Shown in pieces: positions 1-6,500 of a DNA stretch of 29,008 nt. Source of the stretch: a virus. Below the pieces are notes generated by a model that saw only the letters and a program-made list of their open reading frames with translations, did no database searches and was not told the DNA's origin. Both the position numbers and the translations under genes were made by a program. Numbering within the stretch: the first letter of the stretch is position 1; each line of letters begins with the position of its first letter. The stretch covers positions 1-29,008 of IMG/VR virus record IMGVR_UViG_3300025168_000450. One strand, written 5' to 3'.

Positions 1-694
1 CTTCAAGCGCATCCATCTCAAAGCCACCCTTGGGTAGAGCCTTGCGATACTGTGGGAACGAACACCATGGTAAGAAGATAACTTTCCAACGGTCATTGTA
101 GTTCGCGTCTAAACAGATACGGTGTAACGCATCTTGGTAATGGTTTGCTGTGCTTTCTATAATGATCTTACCGTCATTGATAGAAGCAACCATAGAAGCC
201 AGATACTCTTCTGGGTTATCATAGAACGCATACTCAGAAAGGTGAGCAGTGTTCATAGTAAAACCACGGTCTTGACTATCTGACTGTGCCGACGATGCCA
301 TCAAAGAACTATCAGTAGAACTAAATGTCAACCTATCTTTTCTATCTTGCACACTTCTCTTAAGAGGTTTAGGCAAGGTGTTAAAGAAACGACGGTCTAT
401 CTTTAATAGTTCGCAAGCAGAGTTATGTTTGTTAGATACAACAGAAGAGTTAAGACTTTCTGGGGAAGAGAACAGTTCCCAAAAACAATACCCACGAACA
501 GCAGTGGTGATACCCATCTGCCTTGCTTTAACAATAGCGATCCTATCGTGACTATGGATAGTGTTGATAATGTCTATCTGTTCTGGTGTGATAACCTCAC
601 CAAACTTTTTATACTTTCCTTTCTTATCTTTTATTTTTAAACGCGAGATAAGTTCTAAAGGGTTGTTTAATACTTGGTCAAGTGTTGTTGTCAT
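1..694 (-). CDS. terL: Terminase large subunit, N-terminal ATPase part (gene continues at the right end of the window)
   Basis: This is the 5' part of the DNA-packaging motor gene. The reading frame starts with ATG at 694-692 and stays open to base 1; through the 185-base end overlap it joins the part at 28018-29008 to give one 499-aa protein. Seen: a Walker A-like stretch VKARQMGITT at residues 55-64, a Walker B-like HLSE at 151-154 with the likely catalytic Glu154, and a coupling motif IESTA at 179-183. These are the motor motifs of phage large terminases, which cut and pump DNA into the prohead using ATP. An AAGG-type ribosome site precedes the ATG, and the start overlaps the upstream 82-aa gene by 17 bases. 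Position 59 (C) differs from its copy at 28882 (A); both spell Ser, so the protein is unaffected. Confidence 0.93.
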   Translation of the reverse strand, partial: MTTTLDQVLNNPLELISRLKIKDKKGKYKKFGEVITPEQIDIINTIHSHDRIAIVKARQMGITTAVRGYCFWELFSSPESLNSSVVSNKHNSACELLKIDRRFFNTLPKPLKRSVQDRKDRLTFSSTDSSLMASSAQSDSQDRGFTMNTAHLSEYAFYDNPEEYLASMVASINDGKIIIESTANHYQDALHRICLDANYNDRWKVIFLPWCSFPQYRKALPKGGFEMDALE

Positions 695-926
695 CGGGTG
701 CCTTCTTCACGGATACTAACCATTGATCCACGGGAGAAACACCTTCGTCGTTTTTGATTTGCGCGCCTCGGAGAAGGACCATCATACTTATTAGGTCTTG
801 GACTTTGGCTGTCTTCCAGCCGTCTTCCTCAAACTTCTCTATCAGCGTAGCACATATTAGTTGAAGAGACTTTTCAAAGTCTCCTTTCTTTATTGCGGTT
901 ATTGCTGCTTTTGCGTTTCGCTTCAT
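678..926 (-). CDS. 82-aa protein directly upstream of the large terminase; possible small terminase
   Basis: The product is a short, mostly helical protein with a basic N-terminus (MKRNAKAAITAIKKGD) and a charged C-terminus. I recognise no domain. It overlaps the terminase large-subunit start by 17 bases. Its size and place match T7 gp18, the 89-aa small terminase located shortly before the large subunit, so a DNA-recognition role in packaging is a positional inference only. The ATG at 926 has only a weak ribosome site, and no upstream in-frame start exists before a stop, so translation may depend on the preceding gene. The 128-aa sigma region-4-like protein two genes upstream, which has a clear helix-turn-helix, is the rival candidate for small terminase. 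Confidence 0.6.
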   Translation of the reverse strand: MKRNAKAAITAIKKGDFEKSLQLICATLIEKFEEDGWKTAKVQDLISMMVLLRGAQIKNDEGVSPVDQWLVSVKKAPDDNNT

Positions 927-974
927 TGCCGGTCCCGGTGTTTGTCATCGTGTTAAGCAGGGTGCCTTGCGGTC

Positions 975-1166
975 CTACTCTTCAATGGACAAGTCAGTTT
1001 CGTCTTCTACTACTATAAACAGTTTGTCAAGCAACTTGTCTAAAGAGATGTCATCTTCTATTCTTTTAAACAAGCGTTTGACTTTGCCTTCTAAGTTTTT
1101 CTTTGGTTTATTTCTTATATACCATTCGCGTTGGCGTTGCTTCTTGGTATAGTCTTTATCGCTCAA
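975..1166 (-). CDS. 63-aa charged protein, TTG start, function unknown
   Basis: This small ORF starts at TTG (1166-1164), inside the 3' end of the 128-aa gene, and overlaps it by 11 bases. The N-terminal half is strongly basic (KKQRQREWYIRNKPKK around residues 8-23) and the C-terminal half acidic, with a likely amphipathic helix between. There is no ATG in the frame, so the TTG start with a weak AAGAGA-like site is the only option I see. I recognise no family. Its place between a DNA-binding protein and the terminase genes suggests a packaging or regulatory accessory, but that is only context. Confidence 0.5.
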   Translation of the reverse strand: MSDKDYTKKQRQREWYIRNKPKKNLEGKVKRLFKRIEDDISLDKLLDKLFIVVEDETDLSIEE

Positions 1167-1542
1167 TGTTGTCTCTTAACTTAACAACTGCTTTCTCATA
1201 GTGTTGTCTAACTTTTTCGTAAGAACACTTCTCTTCTTTTGCAATAAGTCTTAAACTTTTATTCTGCTCTGCTATGCCGTAGAAGCACCTTCTTTCAAAG
1301 GGGGTAAGGAGACCATCTATGTTATCACAAAGTGTCTCATACCGCTCGTCAGAGCCTCTGTCGTATGGTTCCTGAGCGGGGAATGTATCTAGCCAAGTCT
1401 CACTAGCATAGACAACCTTAACCCAGTCATCATACAGGGGACATTTAACTATCTGTTCCCAAGTTTGACAAGTGTCAAACCTATCTGTGTGTGTGCGTCT
1501 AGGGACGCGGCAAGTAACCTTGCCATACTTTCTTCGTGACAT
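1156..1542 (-). CDS. Sigma region 4-like helix-turn-helix protein (128 aa)
   Basis: The C-terminal third (about residues 79-124) reads LTPFERRCFYGIAEQNKSLR, then IAKEEKCSYEKVRQHYEKAV, then KLR. This pattern (L-T-P-x-E-R, then I-A-x-E-x-x-C-S-x-E-x-V-R) is typical of the sigma70 region 4 helix-turn-helix that contacts -35 DNA. The N-terminal 75 residues are unrecognised, basic at the start (MSRRKYGK), with three Cys in the first 35 residues. I chose the ATG at 1542 because GGAGG lies 9 bases upstream and a sigma70-like promoter lies just before that. A longer frame starting at 1581 would begin upstream of the predicted transcript start. It could be a late transcription regulator, an ArpU/RinA-type activator, or the DNA-binding small terminase, since terminase genes follow directly. 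No region 2 is present, so it is not a complete sigma factor. Confidence 0.7.
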   Translation of the reverse strand: MSRRKYGKVTCRVPRRTHTDRFDTCQTWEQIVKCPLYDDWVKVVYASETWLDTFPAQEPYDRGSDERYETLCDNIDGLLTPFERRCFYGIAEQNKSLRLIAKEEKCSYEKVRQHYEKAVVKLRDNIER

Positions 1543-1569
1543 ACAATAAAACCTCCAAGTTTTAAACAT

Positions 1570-1598
1570 AATATAACACACTATGTTCTAAAAGTAAA
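1570..1598 (-). promoter_or_regulatory. Sigma70-like promoter for the 128-aa regulator and terminase genes
   Basis: On the minus strand TTTACT (1598-1593) and TATATT (1575-1570) are separated by exactly 17 bases, matching 4 of 6 and 5 of 6 consensus positions. It lies in the short gap after the 231-aa gene and immediately before the GGAGG ribosome site of the 128-aa gene. It would give the packaging genes and portal an internal start in the long leftward operon. Confidence 0.6.
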
Positions 1599-1624
1599 TA
1601 GTTTATTTATTGTCAAAAGGAAGT

Positions 1625-2320
1625 TTATTCCTCTAAACCTATAAGGTCTAGTATGTAGTCCTTTGCTTTTTTAAACATACTAGGCTCTGGTTCGTCATAA
1701 CCTTCTGTTATGGGAGGACCTTCCATACCGAAATACATTGGTCCCATAAACTCACGATGACCTTTCAACTGCTCTGTTACTTGGTCTTCTGAACGAGGTT
1801 TGCCAGCACGGTTATAAACTTTTTGTAACTCAACAATACTGGAAGGACTTTCAAAGTCAAGGCTATCAATAACTGCTATGACATCATCACCACCTTGGAT
1901 GCGCTTCATTGCTATCGGTCTATCCGTATTAGTTTTTTGTTTAACAATAATAGGAAATAGTTTTGTTTCAAAGTCTATAACATCTTCATCAGTATTTAAT
2001 GTATTAAGTTTTTTCATAACAGCATCATCAACAAACCGCATACGCTTGCTGTCTTGGAGGCGCTGCGCACCCTCTGGCATCTCAATACCAAACAGTTCTA
2101 GCGTTTCCATGTCTTCATTAATAATAGCATTGACTAGGGCACCACGCATTGTAGAAGGTTCTATTTGAGTAAAGCCAATGGCTGGTCCTTTCTCTTGCCT
2201 TACACTTAACATAGCAGGTATCTGTTCAGACACAACAAGACCTTGATACAAAGTTTTAAAGTCTGTATCTAGGTTGTCTATAGCCTGTTGAAACAAAGCC
2301 CTTTGTTGGGCTCTATCCAT
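1625..2320 (-). CDS. 231-aa protein with a lysozyme/transglycosylase-like signature
   Basis: Near residues 42-60 the protein reads QEKGPAIGFTQIEPSTM. This resembles the conserved stretch of goose-type lysozymes and lytic transglycosylases (E, then G-L-M-Q-I-x-P-x-T), with Glu43 as a possible catalytic acid. The spacing between the Glu and the G-x-x-Q motif is shorter than usual, and the rest is unrecognised: alternating charged helices, then a Pro/Gly-rich linker (about 190-213) and a short amphipathic C-terminal helix ending LIGLEE. There is no signal peptide or membrane segment. The start overlaps the previous stop as TGATG, so it is translationally coupled. It is the only candidate peptidoglycan hydrolase I found, so it may be the endolysin or a virion lysozyme. 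The functional call is tentative; the gene itself is secure. Confidence 0.72.
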   Translation of the reverse strand: MDRAQQRALFQQAIDNLDTDFKTLYQGLVVSEQIPAMLSVRQEKGPAIGFTQIEPSTMRGALVNAIINEDMETLELFGIEMPEGAQRLQDSKRMRFVDDAVMKKLNTLNTDEDVIDFETKLFPIIVKQKTNTDRPIAMKRIQGGDDVIAVIDSLDFESPSSIVELQKVYNRAGKPRSEDQVTEQLKGHREFMGPMYFGMEGPPITEGYDEPEPSMFKKAKDYILDLIGLEE

Positions 2321-2691
2321 CAGCCCTTACCTTTCACTGGTGCCTTTGGCGGTGTCTTGGGAGGTGTCTTGGGAGGTGTCTTGACAGGTGTCTTAACAAC
2401 TTTCTTGGCTGCTGCTGCTTTCTTAGCACTTTTCCTTGGTCCTGTAAATGGACTAACCGGGTTACCACCTTTTACAGGTCGTGGGGCAATAGGTCCTCTA
2501 GGTCCAGCACTAGGTGTTCCGGGAGGCACATAGCCGCCGGTTCCTACAGGCTGAGGAGGTATGAAACCACCACCACCCATTTGTCCAGCACGATAGCCGT
2601 CCATTGCGCCGTTCATTCCACCACGTTTTCCTTTTCCAAAGAGTTCTTCCTCTAGGAATGGGCTCTTCTTTCCTTTGCGTTTCATTGGCAT
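2320..2691 (-). CDS. 123-aa basic Gly/Pro-rich protein with histone H1-like TPPK tail
   Basis: The sequence is low in complexity throughout: a Lys-rich start (MPMKRKGKK), a Gly/Pro-rich middle (residues about 25-80), then a Lys/Ala and Pro-rich tail with VKTPVKTPPKTPPKTPPKAP. The tail is encoded by a 12-bp tandem repeat and resembles histone H1 tails. There are almost no hydrophobic residues, so the protein is probably disordered. It is preceded by a good AAGGAG site and followed by a TGATG overlap with the 231-aa gene. It belongs to a row of four small basic proteins. Binding or condensing DNA, or neutralising packaged DNA, is a reasonable inference; no family is recognised. Confidence 0.78.
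   Translation of the reverse strand: MPMKRKGKKSPFLEEELFGKGKRGGMNGAMDGYRAGQMGGGGFIPPQPVGTGGYVPPGTPSAGPRGPIAPRPVKGGNPVSPFTGPRKSAKKAAAAKKVVKTPVKTPPKTPPKTPPKAPVKGKG
2339..2398 (-). repeat. Five tandem copies of a 12-bp coding repeat
   Basis: On the plus strand the unit is GGTGTCTTGGGA, at 2339-2350 (diverged), 2351-2362, 2363-2374 (both exact), 2375-2386 and 2387-2398 (changed at the end). Read on the minus strand it encodes the four-residue TPPK/TPVK repeats of the 123-aa protein. Copy number could vary by slippage in steps of four residues without breaking the frame. Confidence 0.9.
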
Positions 2692-2706
2692 TATCTTATC
2701 TCCTTT

Positions 2707-2985
2707 TTATTTCATACTTTTTTTGCCCTTACACTTCCATCTCTTACGAGATAAGTTGTTGGGCGTATTGGGATCATTTTGTTTTTTCTTTGACAACCGC
2801 TTCTTGATACCATGTGATCTGGCACAATAACTATCGCCTTTCTTTGTTCCGGGTTTGACGCGAGGTCCTCCCCCTTTGGCTTTTCCTGCTTGTCCATAAG
2901 AAACCTTTCTTTTACGACCAGACTTTTTGTCTGTATAGGTCTTGGCTTTTGCCTTACCTTTTCTTGGTTTCTTTCCATAGGGCAT
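2707..2985 (-). CDS. 92-aa Lys-rich protein with a conserved YCARS...DPNTPNNLSRKRWKC signature
   Basis: The N-terminal 45 residues are Lys/Gly-rich (MPYGKKPRKGKAKAK). The C-terminal half has GDSYCARSHGIKK at about 50-62 and NDPNTPNNLSRKRWKCKG at about 70-87. I recall similar small phage proteins with this Cys-Ala-Arg-Ser and Asn-Leu-Ser-Arg-x-x-Trp-x-Cys pattern, but I cannot name the family with certainty. The two Cys might pair or bind metal. The start is the TAATG overlap with the preceding 62-aa gene, and it shares the MPYGKK N-terminus with that gene. A second frame of similar length overlaps it, but its product lacks the conserved pattern and a ribosome site. Confidence 0.82.
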   Translation of the reverse strand: MPYGKKPRKGKAKAKTYTDKKSGRKRKVSYGQAGKAKGGGPRVKPGTKKGDSYCARSHGIKKRLSKKKQNDPNTPNNLSRKRWKCKGKKSMK

Positions 2986-3173
2986 TACTTGCCCACCTTC
3001 TTTTGCGCTGCGCTGTGTGCCTGCTTAAAGGTCTTACCCTTCTTCATCATTTCACGCATCGCTTTCATATGCTTGGCACTGTGATGTTTAGAATGCTTTT
3101 TAAGGTTATCCTTTTGCAATGCAGAAAGCCCCTTCTTTTTTGACTTAGTAGTTTTCTTTTTACCATAAGGCAT
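2985..3173 (-). CDS. 62-aa very basic protein (MPYGKK family member)
   Basis: By my count 21 of 62 residues are Lys or Arg, with five His and few acidic residues. It starts MPYGKKKTTKSKKKG, like the next gene, and continues as a likely amphipathic helix (SALQKDNLKKHSKHHSAKHM). Both ends use the same junction: the stop and the next start overlap as TAATG. Function is unknown. The composition suits binding to DNA or to the inner, DNA-facing surface of the virion, which is inference. Confidence 0.78.
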   Translation of the reverse strand: MPYGKKKTTKSKKKGLSALQKDNLKKHSKHHSAKHMKAMREMMKKGKTFKQAHSAAQKKVGK

Positions 3174-3319
3174 TACTTCTTTTTCCTCTTGGGTTTAAAG
3201 CCACCTTTCTTCTTCTTCATCTTGTCGTAAGTCTTTGGGTCTATAGTAGACTTCTTCTTACTTCTGGAAGTTCCAGCCTTCTTTCGTTTATTAATGTTTG
3301 CGTATAAACCTTTAGGCAT
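3173..3319 (-). CDS. 48-aa highly basic protein starting MPKGLYANI
   Basis: Translation from the ATG at 3319 gives 48 residues, of which 21 are Lys/Arg by my count and only two acidic. It begins MPKGLYANINKRKKAGTS. I recall a widespread class of tiny phage proteins starting with KGLYANI followed by Arg/Lys and Gly-Ser, often called hypothetical or structural. It is coupled on both sides by TAATG overlaps, to the 80-aa membrane protein before and the 62-aa gene after, which strongly supports it as a real gene despite its length. Confidence 0.78.
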   Translation of the reverse strand: MPKGLYANINKRKKAGTSRSKKKSTIDPKTYDKMKKKKGGFKPKRKKK

Positions 3320-3561
3320 TACTTTCTCCTCTTTAGCATATCTTCTAACTTGTCTAAGTCTTTATTTATTTCTTTGAGTTCAGTATCAATAGTAGCCAAG
3401 CGATGGCTAACGGCAATAAGTATATCGCTATTGTCTTCAACATCTGCTGCCTGTGCCTCCAAACTATTTAGCCTGTAACCTGTAGAGAAATAAAAACCTG
3501 CTAGTGTAGCAACAACTCCCCCCACCATAATAAACTCTTTTAAACTAACTGTAGTATTCAT
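3319..3561 (-). CDS. 80-aa membrane protein with coiled coil; possible holin or spanin-like protein
   Basis: A hydrophobic segment at about residues 10-27 (FIMVGGVVATLAGFYFSTGY) is followed by a charged heptad-like helix (about 32-78) ending DKLEDMLKRRK. That is one membrane span plus a coiled coil. It sits after the large internal virion protein, where T7 carries its 67-aa holin gp17.5, so a lysis role is a positional inference; a membrane-anchored virion or superinfection protein is equally possible. AGGAG lies 7 bases before the ATG. A copy of the ATAGACAAWA motif lies 19 bases upstream, suggesting it opens a module. Confidence 0.72.
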   Translation of the reverse strand: MNTTVSLKEFIMVGGVVATLAGFYFSTGYRLNSLEAQAADVEDNSDILIAVSHRLATIDTELKEINKDLDKLEDMLKRRK

Positions 3562-3579
3562 AGTCTTACTCCTAAAACG

Positions 3580-3589
3580 TATTGTCTAT
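3580..3589 (-). promoter_or_regulatory. Module-boundary motif, copy 1 (ATAGACAATA)
   Basis: The minus-strand 10-mer ATAGACAATA is followed by CGTTTTAGGAG and then the ATG of the 80-aa gene. The same element occurs before the 221-aa gene (12513-12522) and, with one change, before the 471-aa gene (18770-18779), always 19-26 bases ahead of a start codon. It may be a phage-specific promoter element or an RNA processing site. It overlaps the end of the 1996-aa gene. Confidence 0.45.
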
Positions 3590-6500
3590 TACCCGCCATA
3601 CTTTATTTCATTTAGTATGTTCAGTTCTTGTTGTTGCCTATTCGGAACTTCCTCAACTGTAAGAGCACCGGTAGATGAGCCAAGGTCTGTAGGCAGTAAG
3701 CCAAGGTCTCCGGGTGCTTCTTGTGTGGATAACTTAACGCTATCCTGTGGGTCTATCTGCTCAACTATAGTTGACCACTCGCGAATGTTTCTCTGGAACC
3801 CTAACAGCAATGCTCCTTCTTTTAAGAGTAGCCAGTTTCTTCTTGCTGCCTTGTCCTTACGGTCAATGCCCCACTCTAGTCCATCAATGGTGGGCTTGCC
3901 GGTCCGAGGAGTTCTAGCCTTTACATTATAAAAAACCTTAAAGGCTTCCCAGTTACCAGTCCTCTTGAGAAAATAAATGTAGGCTGGTGGAATGTATGTA
4001 GAGGCATCACGGATCTCTCCGAAACTCAACTCGTAACCGGCAAGCGTTAGAGGAATACGAACAACAGGGGAAGTCTGCGAAAGTATAGACTGACCTTGTT
4101 TATCTATCTGTCTGCCTAACCCTGCAACATCACCTTCTGTAACACCTTTAAGCATAGCGCCGAAGGAATAGGTAGCAGAAGCAATGTCATCAAAGGCATC
4201 AATAACAGGAACATCTGGACCAAAGAGAGCATAACGACTTCTCGTATCAGGATCATCGTAGATGCCGAGGAACATCTTGGAGTTTTTATAACGCGACATA
4301 AACGGTCGGTATCCCTCATCCTCTTCATTGTTAACTCCCTTAACTAACTTATAACTTTGTAACAGTCTGGTTGGGTTGTTGATAGCATTAGACATAACCC
4401 TACGATAAGACTGCGCTCGGAATGCGTAGATCCAGATACCCTTCATCACAACGTCTCTTTCAAACTTAGTTAAGTTATTGTAGTCATACATTGCTTCTCT
4501 TGCCAACTTAACAGCCTGCGCTTCTGACGCGCCGTCTTGTAAAGCACTTATTAAAACATTAACACGGAAGTAGTTGTCTGTTGCGTTAGCAAGTTCTGAC
4601 CATGCAGTTCTACCTGTTGCTCCGATAAATGTTCTTTCTATTCCTTTTCCTATTTCTCTAATGAACTCTACTGTCTTTGGTTCTCTACCGAACCTTCCGA
4701 AGTTTTCTCCTGTCCATCTTACGAAGTCACGGTAAATGTCAGCACGAACCTCTGCCGTAGCCTGCGACATATTAATACCGTTTCTTTCTACAATGTCTGC
4801 TATTTGATCAGCATCATAAGTTCTTCCAGTTGGTGTGGTAATAACAAAAGAACTATCCCCTGCCTTTCTATACTGGTATCCATTCAGGTTCTGTAAAACA
4901 TTTGCTGACATAGCATTGGGTTTCATTGCCTGTCCTGCTTTCTTAGGACCTATAGATGAGAGCACCATAGCAGGCATAGATAAAACATTCATCATATGAT
5001 ACTTGGGGTTTAGCAAGAGTTGTCCAGCAAGGACACCGTTCTTAGAAACATTAGGTATCCACCGACCAAACAAGGAGCCTGTGCCTGATGCTATACCATT
5101 TACAACTGTCCGAAGCAACCGAGATGTAGCAGGGTCATCATCAACAAGTTTTAAAAACTCGTCTAGATCATTTACCTTATCCAAGAAGTTATTAAGATCT
5201 TGTTTATTAAAGATGCCATCAGGGAAAATGGCTCCGGTGTCGGGGACAGCCTTTCCTGTTGTATCCACTTTATCAAAGTCAAATGAGCCTTCTACTTGGG
5301 TTGGTATATCAAACTCTTCCATACCTTGAGGCTTCCGAGCAGGCTTAGGTGGTGGTTCAGTCCTCCCGGATACAGGTGTTCGTTTTGTTCTTAACATTTC
5401 TCTTGTTAACTTCTGGGGGTTCTGTGTAGCATTAATAGTTTGATAAGTTGCTAACAACTTGTTATCGCTTAATACATTTCTAATGTCAGCCTTTAGATCC
5501 TTCGCTGTATCAAACACATAGAACGGTAGGTCTTCTAGTGCGTCCATAAAAGAAACTGGTTTTGTTCCTGCTGCTATACCCGTCCCACCATAACGTTTCG
5601 TCATCTCTTGACCAGCCGCCTTATCCAAGTTAGCAACGATCTGGTCGCGATACATTCTAGCATCTGCTGCTGAAACATTTTTAGTTTGTGTTCCTAAATA
5701 ATAGTTTTCAAAGATCTTATTTGTTGTAGCATTTCGTAGAAGGTCTGATTCTATAATGTCTTTAAGAGTAGCAACCAATGCATTTTCAAATGGTGATACG
5801 TTCGCTGAAGGCACCAACTGATTAAAGAGAGTTACAAACTGTTCCTCATTAGGTAACAAACTTATTTCGTCAGCATTAAGATCTTCTACAAAGCGGTCAC
5901 GGATCTGCCTCGGTGTAGCATCCATACTCCTATCTCTCCGAAAGATAGGTTCAAGCGATGCAGCCATTACATCTTCTAACACAGCCCTAGCCGCTGATGG
6001 GTCACCACCATTCTTTACTGTTATTAGATCTTGTAATGCTCCTTGTAGTAGTTGATCAAACTGGTCAGGTCTTATACCACCGGTATCACCACCACGATAG
6101 ATGTAGTCAAGTATCATTTCTATTGTGTTTATTTTAAACTCATCGTTAGGGTCTATGCCGTGCTTACGCATTGCTGACTGGATAGTAGGCTTTCCACCAG
6201 TATAACCAAAGATCCTAAAGTCTCTGCTTTGGTTTTTTAGAGGAGAAGTTTTACTAACAAAAAGTTCTGGTAGTGTATCAGTAACCTCTTGGGAAAACTC
6301 TTTTAATAGGTTAACTCTTGCCTTATCAATAAGAAGTCCTGATACATTAGAGCCAGTCTTCTTAGGGTCAAAGTCAAACCTAGTAGTAATGTTTTTATCA
6401 GCAAGAAGTGGTAGGTCACCTGCCAACTCATCAAGAGTTCTACCTGCTAGTATCCTAGTCATACCATCAAGGTATTCAAAGAACTCTGGTGTGAACTTAT

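Noticed and set aside
1-185. Physical direct terminal repeat of the T7 kind
   Set aside because: The repeat is inside the terminase gene, is not fully identical and closes the reading frame exactly, so an assembly overlap of a circular or permuted genome is more likely.
2288-2533. Plus-strand frame with a GGVLGGVLGGVLTGVL repeat, resembling a membrane peptide
   Set aside because: It is the reverse reading of the TPPK-encoding 12-bp repeat. The minus-strand frame has the ribosome site and the operon context.
2712-2978. Alternative 88-codon minus-strand frame overlapping the 92-aa gene
   Set aside because: The 92-aa frame has the TAATG coupling and the conserved Cys/Trp pattern; the alternative lacks both and a ribosome site.
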